A stretch of 64,000 bases of DNA from Tritonibacter mobilis. GTDB taxonomy: Bacteria > Pseudomonadota > Alphaproteobacteria > Rhodobacterales > Rhodobacteraceae. Both the position numbers and the translations under genes were made by a program. The notes beneath the pieces are model-generated. The model made no database searches. It was not told the DNA's origin and saw only the letters and a program-made list of their open reading frames with translations. Shown here one piece after another: positions 52,175 to 63,540 of this stretch. The first letter of the stretch is position 1. Each line of letters starts with the position of its first letter. Location of the stretch: contig NZ_LNWY01000005.1 in NCBI RefSeq assembly GCF_001681715.1, forward strand, positions 186,001 to 250,000, given 5' to 3'.

Positions 52175-52738
52175 ATGATCGCAATGATCGAGCGTATACT
52201 GTTACGGGCAATCGAGACGGTATGCCTATTGCTGCTGGTAATCCTGGCAGTGTCCGTCGTGTATTCGACCACCATGCGATACCTTGGCGCGTCGCCCGCG
52301 TGGTACGATGAAATTGCCAGCGTCCTTCTGGCGTGGCTCACTTATTTCGGCGCTGCCTATGCGGTGTTCCTGCGCCAGCACATGGGATTTTCCGGCATTG
52401 TAACCGCGCTGCCAAAACCGCTGGCCGTTGCGCTGGCGCTGTTTTCCGAACTCTTGGTGATCACCTATTTCGCGGTGGTTGCGTGGTACGGCAATGCGGT
52501 GCTCGCAGTGGCCAAGTGGGACTCGCTGCTCTCGCTGCGCTGGATGACATTGGACATCGTTCAATCGGTGATCCCGATTGCCTCGGTCATTATGATTATC
52601 GGCACCGTGTTGACGCTCCCCCGTGCCCTGCGTTTTGCGGCTGAAGGGATCGACCCGGAACATGCCGAGATCGAACAGGCCATCGCAGAGGCCGAAGCAG
52701 AAAATTCCGCAATGGCAGACAAGGAGGGCGCAAAATGA
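52175..52738 (+). CDS. dctQ: TRAP transporter small membrane subunit (DctQ)
   Basis: 187 aa with four membrane helices (about residues 12-32, 45-65, 83-103, 125-147), and YFGAAYAVFLRQHMGFS in the second loop as usual for DctQ. The C-terminal tail is acidic. The ATG at 52175 is preferred because AGGAG at 52164-52168 is spaced six bases from it; longer in-frame starts lie over that site. It overlaps dctM by four bases. Confidence 0.9.
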   Translation: MIAMIERILLRAIETVCLLLLVILAVSVVYSTTMRYLGASPAWYDEIASVLLAWLTYFGAAYAVFLRQHMGFSGIVTALPKPLAVALALFSELLVITYFAVVAWYGNAVLAVAKWDSLLSLRWMTLDIVQSVIPIASVIMIIGTVLTLPRALRFAAEGIDPEHAEIEQAIAEAEAENSAMADKEGAK

Positions 52739-54015
52739 TCCTGCTGCTGACCACAATCGTCCTGATCGCACTGATCCTTATCAATGTCCCGATTGCCGTC
52801 GCGATCGGTGTTGTCTCAATGGGAGGTTTCCTGCTGACCGCAGGTCCCGAAAGCCTGAACGACATGGTGATCAAGCTCTATTCGGGTTCGACCTCCTTTC
52901 CTTTGATCGCCATTCCACTGTTCATTCTGGCCGGAAACCTGATGAACACTTCCGGGATTTCACTTCGGCTTATCAATTTTGTGACCGCACTGATCGGGTT
53001 CATCCGAGGCGGGCTCGGCATGGTGAATATCGGTGTCTCCATGGTGTTTGCCGAAATCTCCGGCTCTGCCGTGGCTGATGTGGCTGCGACCGGCACGGTT
53101 TTGATCCCCGAGATGAAGAAGCGCGGCTACTCGCGCACATTGGCGGCAGCGATCACCTCTTCATCGGCGTCACTGGCAATTATTATCCCGCCCTCAATCC
53201 CAATGATCCTGTACGGAGCAATCGCGGAAACCTCGGTGATCAAGCTCTTTGTTGCAGGCGTGGTGCCGGGATTGTTGGGGGCCTTCTTGCTGATGCTCGT
53301 CACATGGGTGCTGGCGGTGCGCTACGATCTGCCGCGCGCCGAAGGGTTTGACCCCGCGCACGTCTGGCGCACCTTCAAAGAGGCATTCTGGGCGCTCACC
53401 ATGCCCGTGATTATCCTTGGCGGGATCTTCTCTGGCTTTGTCACTGCAACCGAGGGCGCAGGGCTTGCCGTTGTGGCCGCATTGGTGATCGGTCTGTTTA
53501 TCTACCGAGATCTGGATGTGTCACGACTGCGCAAAACCATGCTCGAAGGGATCAGCCAGACCGGGATTGTGATGCTTCTGGTCTCCACATCTGCCGCTCT
53601 GGGCTTGTTCCTTACCCAAGCGCAGGTCCCGCAGCAATTGGCGGCGCAGATCACAGAAGTCACCACCAACCCGCTGATTGTTCTGGCCCTGCTGAACATA
53701 CTCCTGCTGGTGCTGGGCATGTTCCTGCATGGTGCGGCGGCGATCATTCTGGTGGTGCCCGTGGTGATGCCCTTGGTCAATGCGGTGGGGATTGACCCCA
53801 TTCACTTTGGCATCATGGTGACGCTGAACCTTGCCATCGGGCAACAGACCCCGCCAGTTGCGTCGGTCCTGATTACATCTTGCTCGATTGCGCGTGCCGG
53901 GATCTGGGAAACCTCCCGTACCAACCTGCCCTTTATTGGGGTGCTCGCGCTGATCTTGCTCTTGGTGACATACGTGCCGGAGCTCTCCTTGGGGCTGACA
54001 CGCTTCCTCGACTAA
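52735..54015 (+). CDS. dctM: TRAP transporter large membrane subunit (DctM)
   Basis: 426 aa, twelve or so membrane helices, driving sodium-coupled uptake. Typical DctM motifs: FPLIAIPLFILAGNLM, GLGMVNIGVSMVFAEISGSAVADVAATGTVLIPEM, and IIPPSIPMILYGAIAE. It begins inside the dctQ stop (ATGA). Together with dctP and dctQ it should import the substrate of the divergent operon. A strong terminator follows. Confidence 0.93.
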   Translation: MILLLTTIVLIALILINVPIAVAIGVVSMGGFLLTAGPESLNDMVIKLYSGSTSFPLIAIPLFILAGNLMNTSGISLRLINFVTALIGFIRGGLGMVNIGVSMVFAEISGSAVADVAATGTVLIPEMKKRGYSRTLAAAITSSSASLAIIIPPSIPMILYGAIAETSVIKLFVAGVVPGLLGAFLLMLVTWVLAVRYDLPRAEGFDPAHVWRTFKEAFWALTMPVIILGGIFSGFVTATEGAGLAVVAALVIGLFIYRDLDVSRLRKTMLEGISQTGIVMLLVSTSAALGLFLTQAQVPQQLAAQITEVTTNPLIVLALLNILLLVLGMFLHGAAAIILVVPVVMPLVNAVGIDPIHFGIMVTLNLAIGQQTPPVASVLITSCSIARAGIWETSRTNLPFIGVLALILLLVTYVPELSLGLTRFLD

Positions 54016-54020
54016 ACGCA

Positions 54021-54059
54021 ATACCCCCGGCCAAGTCCCGCTTGGCCGGGGGTATTTTC
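54021..54059. terminator. Strong hairpin terminator after dctM
   Basis: ATACCCCCGGCCAAG (54021-54035) pairs perfectly over 15 bases with CTTGGCCGGGGGTAT (54041-54055) and is followed by TTTTC. It ends dctM, and being symmetrical may also end hemY from the other side. Confidence 0.9.
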
Positions 54060-54099
54060 ATCTGGTGAGGCGAACAGTGGCAATGTTCCCAGCCGGTTT

Positions 54100-55593
54100 T
54101 CAGCTTTTCACGTCGCCCTTGCTTGGCTCCGAAGTGTCATCCAGATCTATCTCGACGTCATCACTGACATCAATCGGCTCCGGATCAACGATCGTGAGCG
54201 CTCCGGTGCCAGCCTCTGCACGCGCCGCCAGCAATGGCAGCATCGCCGCCCCAGTCGCCGAGTGATATTCCGGTGTTTCAGGGCGTTTCCAAGTCAGCGT
54301 GTCAAAGCTTGCGCAGTTTTCACATGTCGGCGCCCACTCCGCATGGATGTGATTGCAGCTCTCGCAAACCCACTGCGGCCCGCGCGGCGCAGTAAGCGCC
54401 TTGGTCAGCCACCCCTGTACCATGGCATCGGGGCCACCTTCGCCCTTTTCAATTGCTGCCATCAGCGTCAGTGCGCGCGCATCCGGCGCACGGTCCACGA
54501 GATCGCCCAGCGCGCGACGTGCTTCGGGGAAATCTTCTGCGACGATCAAAAGCTCTGCCCGCACCAGACGCGTTTCATCGTGGTCTGGTTTCACCCGCAA
54601 CAAGGTCTCGAACCGTTTCACACGCTCCTGCGCGCTCTCATTGGGCTCTATCTCAGCAAAGGCGTGAGCCAAATCGGGATGAGGCTGCGCCTCCCATGCT
54701 TTCTTGAGAATACGCACCGCATTGCGCGGCTTGCCTTTTGCGATGTAACTGCGCGCGGCAAGGGCTGCAGCAGGCACCAGATCTGGCGAGAGGCGGTTGG
54801 CCTCAATGGCCTGTTCTTGTTGTTCCGGCGTGGCTTCCTCAGCCAAAAGCGCCTTGGACGAGGAAAGCGCAAGCACAGCGTCACGACGTTTAAACACCTC
54901 ACGCGGTAGCGTTCCGGTCTTGAGTTTGGTTGCCAAGGTCTGACGCGCGCCTGCCCAGTCTTCGGCCTGCGCTTGCAATTTCAACAGGGTGTCCTGCACC
55001 TCTTCGTGCTTGGGCCGCAATGCGAGCGCCTTTTCAGCCAGTTGCCGTGCGGTCTCGGTATCCCCTTCAGAGAGTTTCTGTTTCATGATCCCACGCACGC
55101 CAACAAAACGGGTGGATTGATCGGACAACAGACGTTTGTAAGCCTCTGACGCCTTATGCGTGTCACCAGCCATTTCCGCGGCCTGCGCCACCACAAGATC
55201 CGTCAGGGCCGGGTCTTGAAGATAGCGCTCTGCCTTTGCAGCTTTTGAAAGCGCCGTGCGCCCCTCGCCCACAGCCAGCGCCATGAGACTGTCCGACAAC
55301 GCCTGATAGCCACGCCGCTCGCGCCCTTTGTCGAAATAGCGTGACAGAGCCGTTTCATCTCCGTTCAGAAAACGCAGCGTCGCGATCAGCAACGACAGCA
55401 GCTTAAAGAACAGCCACGTCAGTACCATCAGCGCAACCAGCGCCATCACGGACTGCAGCGCACCAAGTGTATATTCGATGCCTGCAACGGTGATTTGCAC
55501 ACCTCCGGCGGTTTCCATCAGGACGCCTGCACCGAAGGCCAGAAGCGCAACGATCGCGACGAATACGAGAATCTTCAACAATGACCAGAGCAT
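54100..55593 (-). CDS. hemY: HemY-like membrane TPR protein
   Basis: 497 aa. Two membrane helices at about residues 4-24 and 43-66, then a HemY_N domain with FKLLSLLIATLRFLNGDETALSRYFDKGRERRGYQALSDSL. The rest is TPR-like helices (about 110-400). The C-terminus has a short zinc ribbon CESCNHIHAEWAPTCENC (about 418-435). HemY is genetically linked to heme synthesis but its activity is not defined. It lies after the mitofilin-like gene and hemD in an operon, the arrangement usual in alphaproteobacteria. Confidence 0.88.
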   Translation of the reverse strand: MLWSLLKILVFVAIVALLAFGAGVLMETAGGVQITVAGIEYTLGALQSVMALVALMVLTWLFFKLLSLLIATLRFLNGDETALSRYFDKGRERRGYQALSDSLMALAVGEGRTALSKAAKAERYLQDPALTDLVVAQAAEMAGDTHKASEAYKRLLSDQSTRFVGVRGIMKQKLSEGDTETARQLAEKALALRPKHEEVQDTLLKLQAQAEDWAGARQTLATKLKTGTLPREVFKRRDAVLALSSSKALLAEEATPEQQEQAIEANRLSPDLVPAAALAARSYIAKGKPRNAVRILKKAWEAQPHPDLAHAFAEIEPNESAQERVKRFETLLRVKPDHDETRLVRAELLIVAEDFPEARRALGDLVDRAPDARALTLMAAIEKGEGGPDAMVQGWLTKALTAPRGPQWVCESCNHIHAEWAPTCENCASFDTLTWKRPETPEYHSATGAAMLPLLAARAEAGTGALTIVDPEPIDVSDDVEIDLDDTSEPSKGDVKS

Positions 55594-55603
55594 GGCGACG
55601 TCC

Positions 55604-56863
<1,260 letters not shown>

Positions 56864-56913
56864 TCTGGCCTCCCCCGATTCCCCAAACGTACTCAACACC
56901 CTACGGTCCGACC

Positions 56914-57657
56914 CTAGTCTTCACGCGGCTCCGTCTCAACCCGAAGCCACGTCTGTGCGACATCACACACCAATTCCACCATCGCTTCAGCTGTTGGAAA
57001 CTTACTTACGTGTCGTGCACCACTTTGCAAGCGCGGCATCGCCTCGGCGACCTGCTCACTCATTGCAATCAGCGACAAATGCGCATTTTCAGGACATAAG
57101 CTGGCAAAATGCGCAGCGGTGCGCGGTGAAAAAAGCGGCACGATCAACGGCCTCTGCGTCGCAAGTGCCGTATCAGCTTCTGTCGTAAAGGAAGATAGTT
57201 CCTGACGATAAATCGCCATACCACTGCATGAAATCCCCGTATCCGACAGGCGCTTTGCAACTGCTCCACGGGTATATTCCCCGTGTAGATGTAGCAGATT
57301 TCCGCCCGGCACATCAGCCCGCAAGGCTGCGACCAAAGCATCAGCAGTGTCACCAGAATACTGCGCGTCCCATCCTGCCAGTCTTGCTGCTTTCGTCGTG
57401 CGCTCCCCCACGCAATAGGCTCTAATACGCAGCGGTTGACCATCTGAAGCCACTCTCACCCCCTCGCCCGAGGTAAAGATCACCGCATCCACACCACCAA
57501 GATCAATCATGACCGGCAGCGCGGATATCTCCAGCAGCGGAGCATAAATGATGGGTAAATTTGCGCGCAGATTAGACGGCAATAACTCAACAAACCGCTG
57601 CGCGGCCTCGCGCGGGCGCGTCATCAGAAGGGCTGGCCCGTTCTCGTTCACCTGCAC
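56914..57657 (-). CDS. hemD: Uroporphyrinogen-III synthase
   Basis: 247 aa. HemD closes hydroxymethylbilane to uroporphyrinogen III for heme and other tetrapyrroles. The N-terminus has [17 protein letters not shown], and later [31 protein letters not shown] and [16 protein letters not shown]. The C-terminal lobe has [15 protein letters not shown] and [11 protein letters not shown]. HemD is poorly conserved, but these boxes and the hemY/mitofilin context fix it. The start is GTG at 57657, or GTG 57651, or ATG at 57624. Confidence 0.9.
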   Translation of the reverse strand: MQVNENGPALLMTRPREAAQRFVELLPSNLRANLPIIYAPLLEISALPVMIDLGGVDAVIFTSGEGVRVASDGQPLRIRAYCVGERTTKAARLAGWDAQYSGDTADALVAALRADVPGGNLLHLHGEYTRGAVAKRLSDTGISCSGMAIYRQELSSFTTEADTALATQRPLIVPLFSPRTAAHFASLCPENAHLSLIAMSEQVAEAMPRLQSGARHVSKFPTAEAMVELVCDVAQTWLRVETEPRED

Positions 57658-57725
57658 GCTCCCGGGATTGTTTGCATCACCTCATGGTGGTAGCCCCGCA
57701 GCACAAAGGATGCAACGGTAGGCCT

Positions 57726-58823
57726 ATGACCCAAACGCTCACTCTTCTCGGACTGGAAAGCAGCTGTGACGACACTGCTGCTGCCATTGTGCGGCAACAG
57801 GACGGTGCCCCTGCAGAAATCCTGTCGTCGGTCGTCTTTGGCCAGACGGAGCTGCACAGCGCTTTTGGAGGGGTCGTACCAGAGATCGCCGCCCGCGCTC
57901 ACGCAGAAAAGCTCGATACTTGCGTGCGGGATGCCTTGTCTGAGGCAAATCTGACGCTGGATGATCTCGACGCAATAGCCGTGACCGCAGGTCCGGGGCT
58001 CATCGGCGGCGTGATGTCGGGCGTGATGTGTGCAAAGGGGATCGCGGCGGCAAAAGGGCTGCCGTTGGTAGGTGTTAATCACCTTGCAGGGCATGCGCTG
58101 ACGCCGCGGCTGACGGATGATATCGCTTATCCCTATCTGATGTTGCTGGTTTCAGGCGGCCATTGCCAATATCTGATTGCGCGCGGGCCAGAGGCGTTCT
58201 CGCGCCTCGGTGGAACGATTGACGATGCGCCGGGTGAAGCGTTTGATAAAACCGCACGTCTGCTCGGCCTACCACAACCCGGCGGCCCATCCGTGCAAAA
58301 AGAAGCCGAGCACGGCGATCCGGCTCGGTTCCGTTTTCCGCGCCCCCTACTGGACCGCCCCGATTGCAACCTGTCCTTTTCCGGACTGAAGACGGCCTTA
58401 ATGCGGATGCGGGATCAGATCGTGACGGAAAAAACCGGCTTGACCCGACAAGACCGCGCCGATCTTTGCGCCGGTTTTCAGGCCGCTATCGTCGATACAT
58501 TGGTGCAAAAAACACGCCGTGCCCTGACACTCTACCTTGATGAAGCGCCCGCAATTCCTACGCTGGCCGTCGCCGGCGGCGTTGCGGCCAATACAGAAAT
58601 TCGCGCTGGCCTAGTGGCCCTTTGCGCCGAATTAGAGACTGATTTCCTCGCGCCACCCCTAAATCTATGTACGGACAACGCGGCCATGATCGCCTACGCC
58701 GGACTTGAGCGATTTCGCACCGGAGCACGCGATGGCATGGATCTGGTGGCCCGCCCGCGTTGGCCGCTGGACCAGACCAGCCCCGCGCTTATCGGCAGCG
58801 GGAAAAAAGGAGCGAAAGCATGA
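57726..58823 (+). CDS. tsaD: tRNA t6A37 threonylcarbamoyltransferase TsaD
   Basis: 365 aa, ASKHA-fold protein that transfers threonylcarbamoyl to A37 of ANN-decoding tRNAs with TsaB/TsaE. Landmarks: [14 protein letters not shown] at the start, [13 protein letters not shown], the metal-binding [20 protein letters not shown], and [12 protein letters not shown] and [11 protein letters not shown] near the end. The ATG at 57726 is chosen because the longer frame to 57672 has no family residues. It diverges from hemD and is coupled to gpsA (ATGA). Confidence 0.96.
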   Translation: MTQTLTLLGLESSCDDTAAAIVRQQDGAPAEILSSVVFGQTELHSAFGGVVPEIAARAHAEKLDTCVRDALSEANLTLDDLDAIAVTAGPGLIGGVMSGVMCAKGIAAAKGLPLVGVNHLAGHALTPRLTDDIAYPYLMLLVSGGHCQYLIARGPEAFSRLGGTIDDAPGEAFDKTARLLGLPQPGGPSVQKEAEHGDPARFRFPRPLLDRPDCNLSFSGLKTALMRMRDQIVTEKTGLTRQDRADLCAGFQAAIVDTLVQKTRRALTLYLDEAPAIPTLAVAGGVAANTEIRAGLVALCAELETDFLAPPLNLCTDNAAMIAYAGLERFRTGARDGMDLVARPRWPLDQTSPALIGSGKKGAKA

Positions 58824-59782
58824 GCGTCGCAGTCCTCGGCGCAGGTGCTTTCGGCACCGCCTTGGCGATTTCACTGGCGCGCAAAGCACCTGCAACGCTC
58901 TGGTGTCGTGATGAGGCCCATGCGGCTGAAATGCAGGCCTCTCGCGAAAACACCCGCCGCCTGCCGGACGCACCCCTGCCCGTGTCCCTGACCGTCACCT
59001 CGGACACTGACTGTTTCGAGGCGCATGATGTGATCCTCCTTGCGGTGCCGATGCAGAAAATGCGCAGCTTTCTGGTGCAGCATCGCGCGGCACTTGCGAC
59101 CAAGACACTGGTGGCCTGTTGCAAAGGGATCGAACTCGACACTGGATTGGGTCCGGTCTCCGTGCTGCGCGAAGCGGCTCCTGAGGCAACAGCGGCCTTG
59201 CTGACTGGCCCCAGCTTTGCGGCTGATATCGCTAAAGGCCTGCCCACCGCGCTGACGCTGGCCTGCGACCCGGACGAGACCGGCAAGATGTTACAATCCA
59301 GCCTTTCCACGGACAATCTGCGGCTCTATCGCACCACGGATCTCGTCGGTGCCGAGATTGGTGGCGCGCTGAAGAACGTCATCGCAATCGCCTGTGGTGC
59401 GGTCATCGGCGCACAGCTTGGCGACAGTGCCCGCGCGGCGCTGATGACACGCGGCTACGCAGAGATGCAGCGACTGGCCCTTGCGCGCGGTGCGCGGCCG
59501 GAAACCCTCGCCGGGCTTTCTGGATTTGGCGACCTGACGCTGACTTGTGGCTCGGAACAATCCCGCAACTTTCGCCTTGGCCTCAGTCTGGGGCGTGGCG
59601 AAGTTTTTGACCCGTCGATCACCGTTGAAGGCGCTGCCACCGCCCGCGCAACGGCAAAAGCCGCCCAAGTGATGGGGCTGGAGATGCCGATCACGCAAAC
59701 GGTAACCAATTTGCTGGATCAAAGGTTGACGATCGCGGATGCTGCGGATCAACTGCTTAAAAGACCACTAAAAGAGGAATAA
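58820..59782 (+). CDS. gpsA: NAD(P)H-dependent glycerol-3-phosphate dehydrogenase
   Basis: 320 aa. It reduces dihydroxyacetone phosphate to sn-glycerol 3-phosphate for phospholipids. The nucleotide-binding [16 protein letters not shown] is at the very N-terminus. [31 protein letters not shown] and the catalytic Lys in [13 protein letters not shown] follow; [20 protein letters not shown] is in the C-terminal domain. The ATG at 58820 overlaps the tsaD stop. Confidence 0.96.
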   Translation: MSVAVLGAGAFGTALAISLARKAPATLWCRDEAHAAEMQASRENTRRLPDAPLPVSLTVTSDTDCFEAHDVILLAVPMQKMRSFLVQHRAALATKTLVACCKGIELDTGLGPVSVLREAAPEATAALLTGPSFAADIAKGLPTALTLACDPDETGKMLQSSLSTDNLRLYRTTDLVGAEIGGALKNVIAIACGAVIGAQLGDSARAALMTRGYAEMQRLALARGARPETLAGLSGFGDLTLTCGSEQSRNFRLGLSLGRGEVFDPSITVEGAATARATAKAAQVMGLEMPITQTVTNLLDQRLTIADAADQLLKRPLKEE

Positions 59783-59783
59783 A

Positions 59784-60056
59784 ATGCTTATTGCATTGAT
59801 TGCCCGCGACAAACCCGACCATCTGCAAACCCGTCTCGACAATCGTGCGGCACATCTTGCCTATATCGAGGAGACCGGAGTTGTCGCCCAAGCGGGCCCT
59901 CTGTTGGACCAGAACGGCGACATGGTTGGTTCTCTGGTTATTCTGGATGTCGAAGACATGGCCGCTGGCGATGCATGGGCTGCCAATGATCCCTACAACA
60001 AGGCTGGTCTCTTTGAAGCGGTCGAGTTGATCACCTGGAAGAAGGTCATAGGCTGA
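59784..60056 (+). CDS. YciI family protein
   Basis: 90 aa, single YCII (ferredoxin-like) domain: LIALIARDKPDHLQTRLDNRAAHLAYIEETG, with the family His and Asp positions, then GSLVILDVEDMAAGDAWAANDPYNKAGLF. Related proteins hydrolyse or dehalogenate small molecules, but this function is unknown. It starts one base after gpsA and shares one base with the next gene. Confidence 0.85.
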   Translation: MLIALIARDKPDHLQTRLDNRAAHLAYIEETGVVAQAGPLLDQNGDMVGSLVILDVEDMAAGDAWAANDPYNKAGLFEAVELITWKKVIG

Positions 60057-60478
60057 TGGCGTATTGGCTGTTCAAATCCGAACCCAACACCTGGGGCTGG
60101 CACGACCAGGTCGCCAAAGGGGATGCTGGCGAGGAATGGGACGGCGTGCGCAACTATCAGGCCCGCAATTTCATGCGGGAGATGAAGCTGGGGGATCGCG
60201 GGTTTTTCTATCATTCCCTAAAGGAAAAATCCGTGGTCGGGATCGTCGAAGTCTGCGCCGAGGTGCACCCAGACAGCAAAACGGATGATCCACGCTGGGA
60301 ATGCGTGGACATCAAGGCCATTCGCGCCTTTGCACAGCCGGTATCTCTGGACCAGATCAAGTCAAACCCGACCCTGGAAAACATGGTCCTGGTCAAGAAC
60401 TCGCGGCTCTCCGTCCAGCCGGTGACAGAGGCCGAGTGGAATGAGATCTGCAAGATGGGACACACACAGGCCGATTGA
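60056..60478 (+). CDS. EVE domain protein
   Basis: 140 aa, PUA-like EVE domain: AYWLFKSEPNTWGWHDQ, then GVRNYQARNFMREMKLGDRGFFYHS, and PDSKTDDPRWECVDIKA. EVE domains bind modified bases in nucleic acid. In alphaproteobacteria a gene of this kind usually follows the YciI gene, as here (TGATG overlap). Role in the cell is not established. Confidence 0.88.
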   Translation: MAYWLFKSEPNTWGWHDQVAKGDAGEEWDGVRNYQARNFMREMKLGDRGFFYHSLKEKSVVGIVEVCAEVHPDSKTDDPRWECVDIKAIRAFAQPVSLDQIKSNPTLENMVLVKNSRLSVQPVTEAEWNEICKMGHTQAD

Positions 60479-60534
60479 CCGGATCGCGTGATCTGGCATT
60501 GTTGTCCTTAACCGCAGCAGGAAGGGACAATGGC

Positions 60535-60930
60535 ATGGAACTGGTCAGTGTACTTGTAGCGACACTTGCGGCATTTGCTTCAGGCGCAGCCTATTATGGC
60601 GCACTTGCCGATCCATGGATGGTAGCCTCTGGCGTTGAACGTGACGCGGAGGGGAAACCCAAAGGGGGTCAAACTCCTGCGATTTTTGCCATCGCGTTTC
60701 TCTGCCAGTTGATTGTCGCGGGCATGATGCGTCACGTGTTCAGCCTCTCCGGGATTGAAACTCTCGGCGCAGGGTTTCTTGCCGGGCTGGGTATTGGGTT
60801 GTTTTTCATCACGCCTTGGATCGCGCTCAACAATCTCTACAGCATGCGGCCACGTATGTTGACGATCATCGACGGCGGATACGCGGCTCTTGCATGCGCC
60901 ATAATAGGGCTGATCCTGACCCTATTCTAA
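60535..60930 (+). CDS. DUF1761 membrane protein
   Basis: 131 aa with four membrane helices and the DUF1761 pattern: SVLVATLAAFASGAAYYGALADPWMVASG, then GMMRHVFSLSGIETLGAGFLAGLGIGLFFITPWIALNNLYS. The ATG at 60535 lies after AGGAAGGGA; a longer frame to 60475 overlaps the EVE gene. Function unknown. Confidence 0.82.
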   Translation: MELVSVLVATLAAFASGAAYYGALADPWMVASGVERDAEGKPKGGQTPAIFAIAFLCQLIVAGMMRHVFSLSGIETLGAGFLAGLGIGLFFITPWIALNNLYSMRPRMLTIIDGGYAALACAIIGLILTLF

Positions 60931-60946
60931 TTGGCGTTCGGCCACG

Positions 60947-60976
60947 AAAAAAGGCCGCTGGCGATGCCGCGGCCTT
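60947..60976 (-). terminator. Terminator of the DUF2853 gene (probably bidirectional)
   Basis: AAGGCCGC (60951-60958) and GCGGCCTT (60969-60976) form a stem extended by GGC/GCC inside. On the minus strand the stem is followed by a run of T (complement of AAAAAA at 60947-60952), so it stops minus-strand transcription coming from 61132. Confidence 0.8.
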
Positions 60977-61131
60977 CTCGTGTACTCAACGCCCACTCCC
61001 ACCGTGCACGTCCGAGATTTTCTCGCAAAAGTTGCGTCTCCTCACTATCTACCCCGAGAACGCGAAGGAGTGCAATTCTTACGATCCTACAATCTCATTA
61101 AAACACTAGGGTTTCTATCCGGCCGATCTGA

Positions 61132-61473
61132 TCAGACGTACATCGCCTCTTTGCCGAAATGTTTGGTCAGCATGTAATATACCACGGCGCGGTATTTGTT
61201 GCGCTCCGATTTACCATAGGTCTCGATCACCTTGTTGATTGCATCCATCAGCTCTGGACCGTCTGCCAAGCCAAGTTTCTTGATCAAGAAGTTGTTTTTC
61301 ACTGTCTCCAACTCATCCGGTTGGCTCGACGCTACGGTAGAGGCATCGGCATTATAGATCGCAGGACCGCAACCAATTGTCACCTTGGTGAGAAGATCCA
61401 TATCCGGCGTCATGCCGCATTTGTTCTTCAGATCATCCGCATATTGTGCAATCAGCTCTTCACGCTTGCCCAT
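61132..61473 (-). CDS. DUF2853 family protein
   Basis: 113 aa, small soluble helical protein: REELIAQYADDLKNKCGMTPDMDLLTKVTIGCGPAIYNADASTVA and FLIKKLGLADGPELMDAINKVIETYG match DUF2853. The ATG at 61473 follows AGGAGA; the longer frame to 61557 lacks family residues. Function unknown. Confidence 0.87.
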   Translation of the reverse strand: MGKREELIAQYADDLKNKCGMTPDMDLLTKVTIGCGPAIYNADASTVASSQPDELETVKNNFLIKKLGLADGPELMDAINKVIETYGKSERNKYRAVVYYMLTKHFGKEAMYV

Positions 61474-61649
61474 CGTTAAATTCTCCTGTCCTGGATCTTC
61501 TGCCCTGCTGGCAGAGTTACTGTGGTTTGACGGTAGGAGGATTTCATATTCCAACAAAGGGGTTTTTCTTCGCTTTGCGCATCACAAATGCGTTGCGGGA
61601 TGGTGGGAGGGGCGATGTTCCCCCGGAACGAGCGCCGGACAGCATCACG

Positions 61650-61677
61650 AAAAAACCCGGCGCGGTGGCCGGGTTTT
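61650..61677 (-). terminator. Terminator after ahcY
   Basis: AAAACCCGGC (61652-61661) and GCCGGGTTTT (61668-61677) form a ten-pair stem. On the minus strand it ends in T residues. It lies 25 bases past the ahcY stop. Confidence 0.85.
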
Positions 61678-61701
61678 CCAATTCTTCAAACATTCAGTCG
61701 C

Positions 61702-63087
61702 TTAGTAGCGGTAGTGTTCGGGCTTGAACGGGCCTTCGGGTTTTACACCGATATAGGCGGCTTGCTCAGGCGTCAGCTTGGTCAGTTTTGCACCGACACG
61801 CTCCAGATGCAGCGCCGCGACTTTTTCATCGAGGTGCTTGGGCAGGATATAGACTTTGTTGTCGTACTCATCGCCACGGGTCCAAAGCTCGATCTGCGCC
61901 AGAACCTGGTTGGTGAAGGAGGCAGACATCACAAAAGACGGATGCCCGGTCGCATTGCCGAGGTTCAGCAGACGTCCCTCAGAGAGCAGGATGAGCCGAT
62001 TGCCCGAAGGCATCTCGATCATATCCACCTGTTCCTTGATGTTAGTCCACTTGTGGTTCTTCAGGTTCGCCACCTGAATTTCATTGTCGAAATGGCCGAT
62101 ATTGCCAACGATGGCCATATCTTTCATCTCACGCATATGTTCGATGCGCAGAATGTCTTTGTTGCCTGTGGTGGTGATGAAGATATCCGCATCCAGCGCC
62201 TCTTCCAGCAGGACCACCTCATAGCCATCCATGGCGGCCTGCAACGCGCAGATCGGGTCTGCTTCGGTCACTTTGACCCGTGCACCAGCACCGCTCAGCG
62301 ACGCGGCAGAGCCTTTTCCCACGTCACCATAACCACAGACAACGGCAACCTTACCCGCCATCATGGTGTCAGTGGCGCGGCGGATACCGTCCACGAGGCT
62401 TTCTTTACAGCCGTATTTGTTGTCGAACTTCGACTTGGTGACAGAATCGTTCACGTTGATCGCCGGGAAGGGCAGCTGGCCCTGTTTCACCAGTTCATAG
62501 AGACGGTGCACACCGGTGGTGGTTTCCTCGGAAACACCCTTGATCTGATCGCGCATCTTGGTGAACCAGCCGGGGGACTGTTCCATCCGCTTCTTGATCT
62601 GCGCTTTGATGACCTCTTCTTCCTCGGAGGTCGGAACCGCGATCACGTCTTCACCCGCCTCGGCACGTGCGCCCAGCAGAATATAGAGCGTCGCATCGCC
62701 GCCATCATCAAGGATCAGGTTCGGGCCTTCAGGGAACTGGAAGGACCGGTCGAGATAATCCCAATGCTCTTCAAGGCTCTGACCTTTGATCGCAAAAACC
62801 GGAACACCCGCTTCGGCGATGACCGCAGCAGCATGGTCTTGGGTCGAGAAGATGTTACAGGACGCCCAGCGCACATCGGCACCCAACGCCACCAGCGTTT
62901 CAATCAACACAGCGGTCTGAATCGTCATATGCAGCGAACCAACGATACGGGAGCCTTTCAGGGGCTTCTCTTCACCGTATTCCTTGCGCAGCGCCATCAG
63001 GCCCGGCATTTCGGTTTCTGCGATGTCCAGCTCTTTGCGGCCAAAGCCCGCCAGCGAGATGTCCTTGACGATATAGTCTCCGGCCAT
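61702..63087 (-). CDS. ahcY: S-adenosylhomocysteine hydrolase
   Basis: 461 aa, NAD-dependent enzyme splitting S-adenosylhomocysteine into adenosine and homocysteine, which keeps methyltransfer running. [25 protein letters not shown] and [16 protein letters not shown] belong to the substrate domain, and [16 protein letters not shown] is the NAD site. The C-terminus ends [13 protein letters not shown] as usual. The ATG at 63087 follows CGGAGC. No SAH riboswitch could be recognised upstream. Confidence 0.97.
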   Translation of the reverse strand: MAGDYIVKDISLAGFGRKELDIAETEMPGLMALRKEYGEEKPLKGSRIVGSLHMTIQTAVLIETLVALGADVRWASCNIFSTQDHAAAVIAEAGVPVFAIKGQSLEEHWDYLDRSFQFPEGPNLILDDGGDATLYILLGARAEAGEDVIAVPTSEEEEVIKAQIKKRMEQSPGWFTKMRDQIKGVSEETTTGVHRLYELVKQGQLPFPAINVNDSVTKSKFDNKYGCKESLVDGIRRATDTMMAGKVAVVCGYGDVGKGSAASLSGAGARVKVTEADPICALQAAMDGYEVVLLEEALDADIFITTTGNKDILRIEHMREMKDMAIVGNIGHFDNEIQVANLKNHKWTNIKEQVDMIEMPSGNRLILLSEGRLLNLGNATGHPSFVMSASFTNQVLAQIELWTRGDEYDNKVYILPKHLDEKVAALHLERVGAKLTKLTPEQAAYIGVKPEGPFKPEHYRY

Positions 63088-63225
63088 TTTCTGCTCCGTT
63101 TGAGATTTCCACAGGATTCTTGGTTTTGGGAGGTAACACCGCAAAGGTTGATAAGCAACGAAGATGGCGGCGCACTTCGGCGATACCGGAGGATATACGA
63201 TCTGCCACTCGTATACAGGGTGGGA

Positions 63226-63540
63226 TCAACTGGCGGGATCGTTGCGCCGTTTATGTTCCGGAACGATAAAGTAGTCATGCCCCGAAGCCACCATGCAACT
63301 CAGACCTGTGGGATGTGAGACCAGCACTGTGAACGTGCCGCTTTGGGATGATGACCAGATCTCAATGATCACATCCTGAGAACGACCGCTTTGCAGTCCA
63401 GCAGAGCTAAGCGTTTCGTTGAACTGGCGTTCCAGACGTTCAACCACAATTTCTCGAGGGGCACAGTTTTGTGCCCGAGCAGGTGGCGCGATGGCAGCCA
63501 TGCCGAACACCAATGCTGAGGATATGAGCCGTTTGAACAT
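63226..63540 (-). CDS. Small exported protein, unknown
   Basis: 104 aa. The N-terminus FKRLISSALVFGMAAIAPPARAQN is a Sec signal peptide with cleavage after ARA (about residue 23). The mature part is about 80 residues with two Cys (QNCAPRE and GLSCMVAS) that could pair, and the pattern IIEIWSSSQSGTFTVLVSHPTGLSCMVASG seen in small roseobacter periplasmic proteins. GGAG precedes the ATG at 63540. No function can be given. Confidence 0.75.
   Translation of the reverse strand: MFKRLISSALVFGMAAIAPPARAQNCAPREIVVERLERQFNETLSSAGLQSGRSQDVIIEIWSSSQSGTFTVLVSHPTGLSCMVASGHDYFIVPEHKRRNDPAS

Noticed and set aside
63088-63225. SAH or SAM riboswitch before ahcY
   Set aside because: I could not find the conserved cores of the known classes in this leader; it is left unannotated.
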